DNA from: Eupeodes corollae
Taxonomy: Eukaryota; Arthropoda; Insecta; Diptera; Syrphidae
NCBI RefSeq assembly: GCF_945859685.1
Contig: NC_079147.1
Span: forward strand, 140,950,645-141,014,644
Direction: 5' to 3'
Length of the DNA stretch: 64,000 nucleotides
The position numbers were made by a program, and so were the translations under genes. Below the pieces are notes generated by a model that worked only from the letters and a program-made list of their open reading frames with translations, did no database searches and was not told the origin of the DNA. Positions within the stretch are counted from its first letter, which is position 1, and the number at the start of each line of letters is the position of its first letter. This document shows, one piece after another, positions 23,131 to 34,741 of the stretch.

Positions 23131-24429
23131 ACAACAATTGCATCCCAACCTTTTTTTTATTTTTTAAAAGCCCTTTTTGCAACTTTTGATGTTAAGAAAT
23201 GTAAATTTTTTTATTCTATAAATCTATCCCAGAAAAGTTAATAACAAATAACGCCGCATCCAGTTATTACTGCCTTTTATAGAATTGGAATATATTTTGT
23301 ATTAACATTAAGAATTTTCTACATTTATCAATCAGAGAGACGAATCAGGCCAACAACTAGCTGAGGCTCGAGGGGTTACTTACATTCTTTGTTTTAGAAC
23401 AAATTTATTTACATAGCATAGAAAACGTTAAAGGGAGCCAACTTTAAAATACTGTCATACATATACTATTGCGGACTTTTTTTTATGAAATACATTCTAT
23501 AGGGGATTCTATGTAACCATTTTCTTGTACCAGCTAACACTGAACATTTCTTAAATCGGACGAGTAGTTCCTGACAGAAGCGCGACATAACAAACAAACA
23601 GTATTTTTATTATATTCTTGACATATCATTTTATTTTCCACTTACCTGGAATCGTTACGACCTTACGTTTAAATATAATATTGAATAAAATAAAACCTTA
23701 TACAAAAGCCGGTTTTCTGAAAGCTCCTTTTTAAAAATGTTGGTACAAATTATTAATGCCTTAAACTAGGAAATTGAAGCCGCAAAAATTAGCTCCGAGA
23801 CCCCATCTTCCAACAAAAACAAAAGCAGGATCCTCTATTTTGAAAACATCAAATAATGTGAAAAATATAAAATAATCTAAGAAAGTAATAACGGCTAAGT
23901 ATTCGCTAAGTTAATTTTATGCTTCAAATATATTAAAATAAAAACGACAGAAACAAAACAAAAAGTTAATTTGAAATATTAATTGACGTGCAATGTGGTG
24001 ACAAAAACTTAAATACCTATTTCCACACCCCATCACTCTATATTATCTATACTCAAGATCCGAAACGTAGCACCAATATTTATTTTTATAATTATTGTTC
24101 GAAAGGAAAGTATTTCAAAATCGTTAAAAATACTTTCGACTTCGAGACGCCGCCGCTTCTATGATGATGACGACGACTTCCATATCCATTCCCCTTGCTT
24201 GAGTTTTCTTCCAGACGAAATAAAAACAAACACTGAACATTTTTCCGAAAACCATCCGAAACTGTGTCAACCGAGACAATCTTTTATTTTTATTATTTTT
24301 GTAAAAGAAGAATTTTTGAAAAAACAAATCAGTTGTTATTAAAAAAATGCATTATTTTATTTCATATAGAATAAGAAGGATGTTTTGAAATGCGTAAAAA
24401 TATATGATTTCTATATATAAATATTTTAG
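23131..24429. other. Mostly unassigned; dispersed repeat C at about 23,480-23,620
   Basis: On the minus strand 23520-23620 reads GTTTGTTTGTTATGTCGCGC, then GTCAGGAACTACTCGTCCGA and TTTAAGAAATGTTCAGTGTT. The same wording occurs on the plus strand near 44,785. I recall similar phrases as a dispersed repeat in many insect genomes, but cannot name the element. The rest is AT-rich and unassigned. Confidence 0.4.
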
Positions 24430-25395
24430 GTTACTTTGAATAGGACATACTTAGATCAGTTGATGGACCTAGTTTTCTTATACCATAAGCATCTTGAGGC
24501 CTTCTTCTGACCTCCAATGACACCTGGAGAAACTTACGAAACGTGAAATACTAAATATGTTAATTTGTTTAAGATCGTTTAAGTAAAATTCTCCTAGGTT
24601 AAGGGCTTACGTTTTTGAGCGGGAGCACGAAATGTACAGAGGAGTTGAAGAACTGTTCCTTACTCTTCCTAGTCCATACAGCTTTTGCAAAAGTCATTTG
24701 AGAATACGCTTGCTCCGTAGCGTTCTTTCCAATAAGGCAGTGGCCGGTATGAAATCTGCTTAGCTTCGAGATATCAATCACCTTGTTCAGCTTAATGTTG
24801 GTTTTCCTCAAAGTGTCCAGCAATAACGAAACGAGATGGAATTAATAGAACTGTACCATTTTTGGCAAAGTTCTCAAAAGAGGAGAATGTTTAAGTATTG
24901 TGTCATCCGTATTAGAGGTGATCGACAGTTATGAACTGTTAAAGAGTTTGTAGAGACAGAGTCCAAGGATTTACTGACAAGACACTACAGTGATTAGGAA
25001 GGCGAAATGAAAGACTTACTTTTAGTCGTTCAGAATACCAAATCTCTAATTAGTTTAGAGCCATCGGTATACAAATGGAATGCTTTATCCTACCAAAAAG
25101 ACCTGAAAAGTATAGAAATTTGGAGGTGTCAGATGGAGTATAGAGTATCCAATACCACAGATGGGTAAGTACTTAGCGATTCACTTCTACATAGACAAGA
25201 CGAACATTAGACTTTGCTTAGTCTGTCGCAGTTTACACCTTTGTCTAATGCAGTCCACCATACTGTCACAGAGTCCAGGAGAATCGGTCTTATTACCGAT
25301 GTGTAAAACCTCTGAACTATTTTTGTAAGGTAATGGAAACCCCCTTTGCAAGTGAAATGTGCTGCTTCAGGCAGGGGCCATATTTTCAAATAATC
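24430..25395 (-). pseudogene. R1-like retrotransposon 3' half, decayed
   Basis: On the minus strand the RT thumb reads FYTSVIRPILLDSVTVWWTA followed by LDKGVNCDRLSKV (25389-25207), a hallmark of R1/Waldo elements. The C-terminal region after RNase H reads ISKLSRFHTGHCLIGKNA (24780-24700). The RNase H domain between is not readable. The 3' untranslated end at 24430-24600 contains the ATGGACCTAG/CTTAGATCAG wording and AACC found at the 3' ends of the other R1-like pieces (31.0 and 45.5 kb). No intact frame. Confidence 0.65.
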
Positions 25396-26640
25396 TAACC
25401 AACGTTGGCGTTCTTGGTAAGCTCAGATTTAAAAACAGTTTTTCGCATAGTCCTCAGACAAACAATTTAAAAATGTGTAAATATACGAAACAATTTTCTT
25501 AAGTCCACGCTTTAAATTAGAGAGACGGATGATATAACTTCCCAATTTGAGAAATTCTGCAATGATGATTTAAAGCCTTAAATCCATATTTTCGAACACC
25601 ATTTATTGTATAAAGAAATTTTATAACAACAAATAAAATATTGAATTTGTTTAAAGCTAATTCTCTTCCTTTATTGAGCTTTGTTTGTTAAATTATTTGA
25701 TATTTAAATTCAAAAATTTTCTTGGTATTCATAAAAATTCGTCCTTGACATAACTCATTTTATAACTGAACAATAGAAAATTTAGAAATATGGAAAACTA
25801 AAATAAAGTTAATAACTTTTTTTAAACGTGGGTAAGGAAAAAATTAAGGTTGTTAAATTTATTGCCTTAATTCTGTAGAATTTGTGGAAGTTAAGAGAAT
25901 CATAAGACTCATAAGAGTGTGTAATCAAAGACAAGGTCTGCATCTTTCGATATAAAAGATAGATGATATATTTAAATGGACTTTTCCACATTTAGAGCCA
26001 ACAATAATTCTCAAAATATTTGTTCTCTCGAAACAGTTCTCCAGGGTATGTGAGTACTTAAAGCAAGTAAAGGTTTGCCTTTTAATTAAAATATTGACAA
26101 AACTAAAAGCTGTTTCTTTTGGAGCTGCCATCTTATGAGCATTTGAAAAGTAAAAGCTACCCCATTACTAAAAATGGAACGATGATTTTGTTAAAACGCA
26201 TCTCGGAAAAGCGAAGATTGATTGTTGTAAAACTTCTATATTCTCAACATGTGATTGCATATTTGAAAAAGAAGTGCAGTAGTGGAATATGGATTACGCT
26301 TACTAAATATCTGCTAATTTCTGGTATTAAAACTCTCCAGATAAAGAAAAAGCTCCAAAGAGAACCATTTGGCAATACGTAAAAGCCAAATAGGATGGTC
26401 TCAACAATTATTTCAAGATCGTTGAATAGTCACCGAACATGTTTAAAGGTGTCAGACCAAATTAAAACGCATCGTTTGATTCGGACTGTAAAGAGGTTAA
26501 TAAGGCTAAAAAGTTCAAGCAAGCCAATAAAACGCCTATATTCCACCAAATTTATGCATGTCCAAAACTTAAAGCAAAAAGTACTGCAATGTAAAAAAGG
26601 TAGTTAAAATAGTAAGTCATTCGTAGGAACATGAGGAATT
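25396..26640. other. Unassigned
   Basis: The plus frames at 26119-26382 and 26395-26607 are lysine-rich and resemble no family I recognise. No repeat similarity was seen. Confidence 0.35.
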
Positions 26641-27535
26641 CCTCCTCTTTCTCGATCTCTACGCTCATTGAGAAAGCTTATCTCTTTGCTAGGCAGTTCT
26701 TAACCAATTCAACGCTGCCAGTGAGTGTTATGCTTCCGCCAGTACTTAGTGATTATATTGGCAAGAGTATTAACAGATATCAAAATACTTAAATCCACTG
26801 GTTCGGATGGTATCCTCGCTATTGTTTTTGAAGAGGTGTTTTTCAACACTGGCAAAACCATTACGTAAGCTTTTTTCATCTTTTAACGTTTCGAGTAGAT
26901 TGAAAACAACATTTTATCCAGCCCATTCCCACTTACGTCCTTCCTTTCCAAGGTAAAAACGCTGATTATAATATCTCGAAAGCTTCTTAATGATCGGCAA
27001 TACGGTTTTTGCAGTGTTAGGTCAAGTGGTGGTCTCATGGCTCACCTCACGGAACAATGGAGCAAATCTTTGAAGAAAGTATGATTATTGCGCTTGATAT
27101 TTCAAAAGAATTTAATAGGGTTTGGCATCAGACTCTCTTATCGATAATTCGTACCTTAGGTTCAGATGCATTCCTCCTTTGTTGGATTAGAAATAACCTT
27201 TCGGACTTAAGGCTACAAAATGAATACTGGTATGCGCCAGGGCTCTATTTTTTCCCCTATATTCTTTCCTATTTTCAACAGCGATCTCTTGTCTTCAGCT
27301 TCTAATCCAATTAGTTGTTTCGCTGACGATAGTATTCTTAGCTTTTACCGATTGGACTTTAATGTTTCGAAAATCCAGTGGTGTCTTGTATTGTTAAATC
27401 AACTTAAACCTCCCTCGCCATTATCCATCTTGATATTCTCGGTATGTGTATTACCAACCACCTTTAGTGGGACGATCACATACGCGATGTTGCTAAGAAC
27501 GGCGCAAAGTGTTTTATGTTTTTTAAGGTGATGCA
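26640..27535 (+). pseudogene. Jockey J1 RT fragment
   Basis: Translation gives LKSTGSDGILAIVFEEV, QYGFCSVRSSGGLMAHLTEQ and LALDISKEFNRVWHQTLLSI (RT motif A, F-K-E-F for SKAF). Then come RQGSIFSPIFFPIF and PISCFADDSILSFYR at 27220-27345, so the FADD box is intact though the frame is not. The last part is a shortened J1 thumb with TTFSGTITYAMLLRTAQ. The copy has stops, frameshifts and deletions of the linker between RT blocks, and is truncated at both ends. Confidence 0.75.
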
Positions 27536-27559
27536 ACAAATATTTCTAACACAGTGATC

Positions 27560-27665
27560 TGACTGTTATCTACGTATACGGATGTACGGACTTACAGAAG
27601 TCAGAATGTGCGTTAACAAGGATACACAGATATCTCTCTAACAAAAAAATTGAAACTTCGAAAAA
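27560..27665 (+). repeat. Repeat family A, short fragment
   Basis: GTATACGGATGTACGGACTT and CACAGATATCTCTCTAAC correspond to the CGTACG-rich segment and AGAAATCTCTCTAAAAATC of family A copy 2. Only this segment is present. Confidence 0.4.
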
Positions 27666-27769
27666 TGTCAGCATGTTCACTTCAACAAAGTGGACCGAAA
27701 CCTCTTTTTGAAAACACTTGTATGAAATAAGTTCATACGTATAGGAATATAACAATCAATAAAGGACTT

Positions 27770-28690
27770 ACTTACTCAAGTTACACAGTCATGTGTGGAA
27801 TAGGGCCCCACCCAACAAACTTCTCCATTTAGCTCGGTCTCTAGCTAGATGTCTCCAGTTGAACACTCCAACTTGGTTGAGGTCGCTAACCACTTTTGCT
27901 TGCCACCTGATCTACTGTCCTCCCTTATTACACTGCACTGTTTTGTGGGCGTGGATTCAAAGACTTTACGGGCCGAAGCATTGATTTCCATGCGTTCTAC
28001 GTAACCCAGCCATCTAAGTCTTTGGACTTGTAACCTAATGACTAAGTCTACGTCGCTGTACAGCACGAACAGCTTGTCGTTCTATCTTCTCCTCCATTCA
28101 ATTTCTACGCATAAGCGATCGTAGATTACGTGAAGAACTTTTCTTTCGAAACGACCCCAGGTGCTTTCATCCGCTTTGGCCAAAGTCCATGCTTCTGCAC
28201 CCTATAGCAGGACGGGGATGATGACACTTTGGTCGCTAGAGAGGAGGCTTTACTAATCAGTTGCCCAAGGAAACAGCAATCAGCGAGAGTTATTCTTCAA
28301 AGCGGAGCCTATATAGAGACCTTAACTGCCTCAAAGTTACTTGATGTGATGACGTTTTGACCTAGACGTCGATGTTGAAGGTCCTTTCTTTTTGACAGCA
28401 TGGAGTTTGTTTTGCCCTCATTAACCTTAAACCCATTTTTGTCGTCTCTACCTCAATACATACAAAAGCCCAATTGACATCACGTTGAGTTTTTCCAATT
28501 ATGTCAATGTCATCCGCATGTGCTAGTAATTGGATAGACTTTTAAAAGATAGTTTTTAGATAGTTTCTAGTGTTGACGTGGAAGCTCTGCATTATTCTGT
28601 CAAGTACGATGTTATGGAAATCCCAGGCCTTTTTGACATCAAAAGGTTCTATTAAGATGTTTCCAACATTTATGGGCAGAAAGAATTCTT
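27770..28690 (-). pseudogene. RTE-clade retrotransposon, 3' fragment
   Basis: On the minus strand from 28690: LLAHADDIDIIGKTQRDVNW (YADD box with Tyr changed to His), then MGLRLMRAKQ, and the C-terminal block LYSDVDLVIRLQVQRLRWLG with YVERMEINASARKVFES at 28066-27900. The tail ends at the GTAAGTAAGT-type microsatellite (complement at 27768-27777). It is 5'-truncated and frameshifted. It belongs to the same family as 32.2-34.1 and 51.5-54.8 kb. Confidence 0.8.
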
Positions 28691-29290
28691 CTACGAATTT
28701 AATGAATTAAGGCTTAAGTTCAAATTAAGTTCTCTAATGACATTTAATTTAGTAAAAGTGATCAGTTGGTCTTGAATCATCGAAACACCCACCCACTTAT
28801 CATCAGAGTTATATGGTTTTATATTGTTTTTGCTAGTTATCAAAATTTATGTTAATTCAATAAATTCACATCAAGCAAGAAACTTCTTTTTTAAGTCATG
28901 ATCACCAAACAAGGCCATTCCACCTTTTTATTTTCAATTTCCTAAACTCATCACAACCACTTAACAAAAAACGATCATACATAGGTTGGTTCTAAAGAAC
29001 GAATAAAACGCCTCTTCAAAGTTGCACTTCCAGACGAGACGTAGCCAACACAAAACCAAATATGCATTTATATGTAAAATGAATATAATTCAATTAAGGG
29101 TAGGCGAGACCCCGGATTTGAAAAGCACAGATCATCACATACAAAAAAACAAATTTCACACACCCTCGTATCATCTTAATATATACATTTTTAATACCGT
29201 ATTGGATCCACGACCTCTGAAGCTGGCCGGTTGCGGTGTGCGATCGTGGTGTATATTCACCCATGATCTTGGCTAATTGAACGAACATCC
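28691..29290. other. Unassigned AT-rich sequence
   Basis: The frames at 29022-29276 (+) and 29094-29297 (-) overlap on opposite strands and resemble no protein. Confidence 0.4.
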
Positions 29291-30500
29291 GTAGCATCTC
29301 TGGGTTTCTTGGATAATCGGATGCAGAGCATATTCAAACGAAAAATGGTGCTGTAGACATTTCCGCTTTAAGGAAGAGATCGCGGTGAGAGTTCACATGC
29401 GACGACGAATTGCGAATTCGATCGGGGGCGTTTCACTTTTCTGTGTCAATGCTCTTTCCACCATCGACTTTTGAATTGAAATTGGAACAAAAACAGAAGA
29501 CACCACCTGTCGTATACAACACAAGGTCATGGTCAGTGGCGTGTGCCACACCGACGAGCCACCACCACGCAGTTATTGCCGCACCACCGAATCGCCGTGG
29601 GTGCAAAGTGGCAAGACGTAAACACTGGGCGGACAGATTGGCGCTTCGCCCCCTTAAATTCTGCAAAAGCGATCAAGTGTCGCGTGGCATCCATCCCCCA
29701 GATGACACACGTCCGTCGTCCGTCTGTGCGTTTCTTGGTCGGTCGACGCTCGGCGCGTCGTCACTCGTAGTCTTCGAGAAATGAAAAGAAAAATGAATCT
29801 GGATGTTTTCCAATGGAAGTCCGTCCAAAGTGTCGTGTGGCATCAGGCAGTGTTTACATCCTCCGCAAAAAGATTTCTGAAAGAAGTGTGCGCGGATCTA
29901 AGAACTTGCAAATAATATCGGAGACCTGAGAGCCAAGTCGCCTCCTCAAAAATTAATTTTTCGATATTTTTCCTTCCTTCGATATATAATAAGATAGCTA
30001 CATAAATATGTTTGTATATGTAAAAAGAAGTGGTTTTTACTTCAAGTTCTGTTCGATTTTTTAATATTGTTTATTTTCTGTGTGTGGCAGGGAATTTATT
30101 TGTTATTCACGTCACTTTTTACGGTTTCATGCCTCCGTGCTGTCAAATCGGTGGTTGAAGTAATTTTCGATTTTTTCGGTTTATTTTGATTATTTGACAT
30201 TTTTTCTTTTTATTTTTGAATTTTCGTTTTTTTGTTTGCTGTGCTTTGTTTGCTTGCATTTCGAATCGAAGTGGAATGAGCGTTTTTGTGTTGGCGTTTA
30301 GCGACGCCACGTCCACCCGATTACAGTACACAGACATCAGACTCTTTTGGCTTTTTTATATATATACTCGAATGTATTATTTTTAGTTTTGTGTATAAGC
30401 CATTTCTTAGCGATTTCGTAGTGCAGCAGGCAATTTAGTTGCGCGGCCTACTTGCGAACATAAATTATGTCGAATAAATTTGTCGTTTGTCGTTGGCCAT
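29291..30500. other. GC-richer region, possible regulatory/5' exon territory
   Basis: 29400-29790 is the GC-richest non-element stretch, with long open frames on both strands (29410-29784 plus, 29433-29666 minus). This mirror openness is what GC-rich noncoding DNA produces, and neither translation is recognisable. It is followed by a pyrimidine-rich stretch (30,140-30,240). No repeat similarity was seen, so it may be host single-copy sequence. Confidence 0.25.
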
Positions 30501-30999
30501 GTGGTTGTCGCTTGGATAAGTTTTAAATTATTTTTTATTTTTTGATATATCAAATATTTTTTTTATTTTAAGTTCTATATATGTACGTACTATAGTATAA
30601 ATATAATATGATCAGTTTAAAATTGAGGTTGGTTAAGAACGTTTCCAAGCAGCAGGTTAGTCGTGGTAGCTTTAATGTTGGAAAGACTTTTTTTCAGATC
30701 TGATAACTGCGGGTAGGTATACAGGTTAAAAGGTTTTCTTGACGTAAAATTGTAATACAAAACGACGATTCCAGTAAAAGCTTAGAGAAAAAGCACTTTT
30801 TAATTAAATGTTTCCCAATTCACTTGGTTTTTTTTGTCAGTGTACTTTTGTATTTGACAGCTGTCAAACTAGTTTTTGACACATGAGAGATCTAAATCAT
30901 TTAAAATGGTTATCTTTGAAAACCTGGACACAGTCTATGTTAAATATCTTTATCTAGATACTTACTCACTTAAATCCTCAGATCTATACAGGTTGATCC
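30501..30999. other. Unassigned AT-rich sequence
   Basis: Nothing recognised. Confidence 0.4.
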
Positions 31000-31345
31000 C
31001 TATTAGGTTAGGTTGGGTTAGGTGAATGGGCTGGTGATTGATTTAATTATCGACACACTTAGATCAGTGTAGATCCCTAGTTCTGTCCTGAAAGTTTTAT
31101 AACCTCCATGAAAAGTAAGTGCGTGTAACCTAGGTTCTAGCTGTTGTCATTTTCCCGACAATAAGAGGATTTGATAAAATTTAAGAGACTGTTTTCTGCA
31201 AAGTCGTTTAGTTCTTCAAGACTACTGAAAAAGTGTTTACCTAAGATTTTGTTTGGCATAATGTTGGGAAGAGAAATAAGAAATGGGAATTGTCCATCTG
31301 TTCTTCCTTTTATTAGTTTTTAAACACCTCTGACAACCTGTACCT
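31000..31345 (-). pseudogene. R1-like C terminus and 3' tail
   Basis: On the minus strand LGKHFFSSLEELNDFAENSL followed by LNFIKSSYCRENDNS* is the extreme C terminus of an R1-type polyprotein (usual form LG..F...EEL......LL.FI). A ~130-bp 3' untranslated segment follows and ends at 31002-31020 with TTAGGTTAGGTTGGGTTAGG (plus strand), that is, AACCTAACC-type tail repeats. The upstream region is missing. Confidence 0.6.
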
Positions 31346-31384
31346 CAGTGTATTACGTGACATTTGGAATAGAGATTACCTTAT

Positions 31385-31545
31385 TCGAGATACCCCTCCT
31401 CCAAGCAAGCCAGATAAACTCTCCGTTGACGTTGTTAAAAGCCTTCTCAAAATTGATGATCAGCAGAGAAGTGGTGATCGATACTCAATTCTGTTTGGTG
31501 AAAGTCGGCAAGGTGTCGATGTGATCAATGTAGTAGGGTAAAGGG
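31385..31545 (-). pseudogene. Small RT motif-A fragment, family uncertain
   Basis: On the minus strand LLIINFEKAFNNVNGEFIWL followed by AWRRGIS matches RT motif A of a non-LTR element (FIDFEKAFDSVNRE.IW..LRRRGIP). The wording differs from the J1, R1 and RTE copies in this window. The piece is ~50 codons and damaged at both ends. Confidence 0.5.
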
Positions 31546-32160
31546 TATTTTGTAAGACATTTGGTTTTCAAGAAAAAATAAAACGTTTAGGGAATCAATT
31601 CATTGTAAAATGGTAAATCGAATAAGCATACATCAAGTGACAGCTGTCAAAAAGACGAATTCCGAAAAAATTATATTGTCAAATTGAAAACCACACGTCA
31701 AAAAAAAACAGCCTTTATGTCCATGCTGAAGCTCGTTTTTGGATTTCACTGAAGATATTTACTAAGAACTCGGTCTTCTAATTGACTAAAATTTTATATG
31801 TTGGCTAATTGAATATCGTTAGCTCGAGAAAAAACTTGGAAAGTTCACTACAAATCAAAAGTTTAACTCTGGTCCAGGAAAGTATTGTAGCTTAAAGTAA
31901 TTATTGTCATTATATTAATGCAGTCAATAAGTACTTGATCTAAGACTTGATCATAGGTGTTATGACTTCATGCATTACGAATACATTTCAGTTTTAAGTA
32001 TTCTTTTTTTTTTTTTTGAAAAGGTCGATACAGATAAAATTGGCTAAATTCTTTTATTCATTGCAATACAAAAATCCTATGCTTTAAGGTCAGTAAAGAT
32101 CATACAAGGCTCGGAGCAGGTCCACAGTATATACATATATTATATTATGTTTTTTGTTAT
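31546..32160. other. Unassigned AT-rich sequence
   Basis: Nothing recognised apart from a T-rich run at about 32007-32020. Confidence 0.4.
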
Positions 32161-32164
32161 TACT

Positions 32165-34085
32165 TACTTACTTAAGGTGGCGCTACATTCCAGTGTGAAC
32201 TAGAGCCCCACCCAACAAACTTCTCCATCTAGCTTGGTCCCTAGCTAGATGTCTCCAGTTTCGCGCTCCAAGTTGGGTGAGGTCACTTTCCACTTGTGCG
32301 CGCCACCTGATCCGCGGTTTTCCTCTACTGCGCTTTCCTGGGGGTATGGATTCGAAGACTTTCTGGGCCGGAGCATTAATTTCCATGCGCTCTACGTGAC
32401 CCAACCATCTGAGTTGTTCGACTTTTACAGTTCTGACTAAGTCTACGTCGCTGTACAGCCCGTGCACCTCGTCATTCCATCTTTTCCTCCACTCCCCTTC
32501 GATGAATACCGGACAGTAGATCACACGAAGAACGCTTTCGTTGGGTCTCGAACCGACCCAAGGTGCTTTCATCCGCTTTTGTCATAGTCCATGCTTCTGC
32601 ATGGCGACACTTTGGTTCTGCGTTTACAGCGGAGCCTAGGTAGACGGATTCCTTCTGTCGATGGTGATGTTTCGACCAAGACGTCGGTGTTGTATGTCCT
32701 TTCTTGACGAAAGCATGTACTTTGTTTTGCCCTCATTAACCGTTTAAACCATTTTTCCTGCCTCTACCTCAATACTCACAAAAGCCCCATTAACATCACG
32801 CTGATTTCTTCCGATTATGTCAATGTCATCAGCATATGCCAGTAATTGGACAGACTTTTGAAAGATAGTGCCTCTAGTTTTGACGTGGGAGCTCTGCACT
32901 TTTCTGTCAAGTACGATGTTATGGAAATTCCATGATAGCGCATCACCTTGTCTAAAACCTTTTTTGACATCGAAAGGTTATATTAAGTTGTTTCCAACCT
33001 TTATGAAGCAGAGTGAATTCTCTATGGTCGTCCTACACAAACGGACGAATTTCGCAGGGAAGCCAAAACTAGATATGGCTCTATTCCGCTCGTCCCTGTA
33101 GATGCTGTCATATGTGGCCTTAAAATCAATGAAAAGATGGTGGGTGTCAATTTGGGGTTCTTGGGTTTTTTCCAGGATCTGCCGTAATGTTCTTGGGTTT
33201 TTTCCAGGATCTGCCGTAATGTGAATATTTGATCAACTGTGGACTTTCCTGGTCTAAAAGCACACTGATAAGGACCTATCAGGTTGTTGACGATGGGCTT
33301 TAGATGTTCACATATTACGGCAGAGAATATTTTATAGGCGATGTAAGTAGACTGATCGGGCAAACAATACTGAGGTTCCATTCATTTTGCATGCTTTCTT
33401 CCGACCATATCTTACAGATAAGTTGGTGCATGCTCCTAACCAACTTATCTCCAGCTGCTTTAAGAAGCTAGACTTCAGCTTAGATATGGCAATCTTTACT
33501 TCGTCTAAGTTCGTCGGCTATGTGAAATGGATCATCCTGCCTGACAGCGGAATTCGGTTCGTCGTCGCCGTTATATAGTCTGCAGAAGTGGTCCTTCCAT
33601 ATCCTCAGCATTGACTGCGGTTCCACTATGGTGTTTTCACTTTCGTCTTTGCAGCCTTCGGTTCTAGGTTTATGTACTTGTGAATTTCGTTTCACCTGTT
33701 CGTAAAACTTTCGAACTTCATTCTTGCTTTTAAACCTCTCAACATCATCGACCGCACGCTTCTCATGCCCTCTCTTTTTGTTCTGAGAAGTCAGTGTTCC
33801 TCTCGCCTCTTCTGCTTATAGAGCTCATGAGTAGCTCTCGTCCCTTTATGCAGCGCCGCTTTGCGTGCCTGCTGTTTGGCTGCATTTGCCTTCTGAAATT
33901 CCTTATCAAATTAGGGGTTCCTTGTTGGTGGCTGCTTGAAACCCAGCACATCAGAGGCGGCTTCTCTGATTGCATCCTGGCAATGTTGCCACTGGTTTTC
34001 GATACATTGTGTTGGCGGCAGAGAACTTCGAGAGAGGTTACTTGTAACTCGGTCGGAAAAGGATTTGGCAATCTCCTGGTTTTTT
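32165..34085 (-). pseudogene. RTE-clade retrotransposon, 5'-truncated
   Basis: On the minus strand it starts in the endonuclease-RT linker (NPFPTELQVTSLEVLCRQHN; KRGHEKRAVDDVERFKSKNE). It runs through IVEPQSMLRIWKDHFCRLYN (33620), then YKIFSAVICEHLKPIVNNLI and CAFRPGKSTVDQIFTLRQIL (33330-33220), the deleted or frameshifted palm, and finally LYSDVDLVRTVKVEQLRWLG and LTQLGARNWRHLARDQARWR (32450-32230). A 32-bp tandem duplication at 33158-33221 shifts the frame. The 3' end has the (TAAG)n tail at 32163-32175 on the complement. Same family as 27.8 and 51.5-54.8 kb. Confidence 0.85.
33158..33221. repeat. 32-bp tandem duplication inside RTE copy
   Basis: TTCTTGGGTTTTTTCCAGGA with 12 further bases is present twice, back to back and apparently identical (33158-33189 and 33190-33221). 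The other RTE copies have it once. Thirty-two is not a multiple of three, so the duplication breaks the frame. Confidence 0.9.
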
Positions 34086-34429
34086 GATATAAGTAAAAAC
34101 TAAGCCCAAAAATATTTAAAAACTATGAAAGCATCAAATTCAAGGCTTTCTCAAAACTTCAAATACAGTCAGATAAAGACTCGTAACAAATGAACATTTC
34201 TAGAAACAAAGAAAGATACCTTATTGATTTAAAGCCTTAACTACCCCGTTCTTGGCAATTTTTAGCATTTCTTAAAGGACATGTTTTAAGAACCTCATGT
34301 GAAAAATTTAATCAAAGGCGGGATTGGAATTAAGGAATCGAAGCAAAGAGCAGCCAGTGCGATTGCAAGAGCTAACAATTCATCCAAAAAAGACAGTTTA
34401 TATCAAGGGCTAATGTTTTATGATAACAT
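34086..34429. other. Unassigned AT-rich spacer
   Basis: No recognisable coding. It may include decayed N-terminal transposase sequence of the mariner relic that follows, but no motif was found. Confidence 0.3.
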
Positions 34430-34740
34430 ACTTGTTTTTAGCGAAAAATGAAAGAGCTTGATTTGTATGACTTGAAGTTTTAATAAGACGGTATATTACA
34501 TGCCACTCAGCACGCGTTAAAATGAACAAATTAAGAGGCGACTTTGGCAAACAGTTAATTAAAACTTCTAGGCCAGACAATTGGCCGCCTATTTCGTTCG
34601 ATTTAACGCCTCTTAACAATTTTTTGTGGAGCTATGCTAAAGTCACATCTGTAGTGGCTAACCTTCTAGTAGTCAACACTAAAGCATTTATTCTGGAAAT
34701 ACCGTCTGAAGAAGTATGCCAACATTTGAGTTAAGGCCGG
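34430..34740 (+). pseudogene. DD41D mariner transposase relic
   Basis: KMKELDLYDLKF, a QDG-like block with stops, then MNKLRGDFGKQLI and DNWPPISFDLTPLNNFLWSY correspond to the second and third catalytic blocks of the same lineage as the copy at 11.8-12.6 kb (MQELDLHDM, MDLLRGEFG). The third catalytic Asp is Asn here (LTPLN). It continues through ILEIPSEEVCQHL near the C terminus and joins a J1 fragment at about 34,742. Confidence 0.7.
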
Positions 34741-34741
34741 G

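Noticed and set aside
29410..29784. 124-codon plus frame and overlapping minus frame
   Set aside because: Mirror open frames in GC-rich DNA with no recognisable protein; not enough to call a gene.
30467..30526. Short frame beginning MSNKFVVCRW
   Set aside because: Nineteen codons, no homology, AT-rich flanks; consistent with chance.
31002..31020. Interstitial telomere (TTAGG)n
   Set aside because: Only a few units, attached to the 3' end of an R1-like fragment, and flies lack TTAGG telomeres; better explained as element tail.
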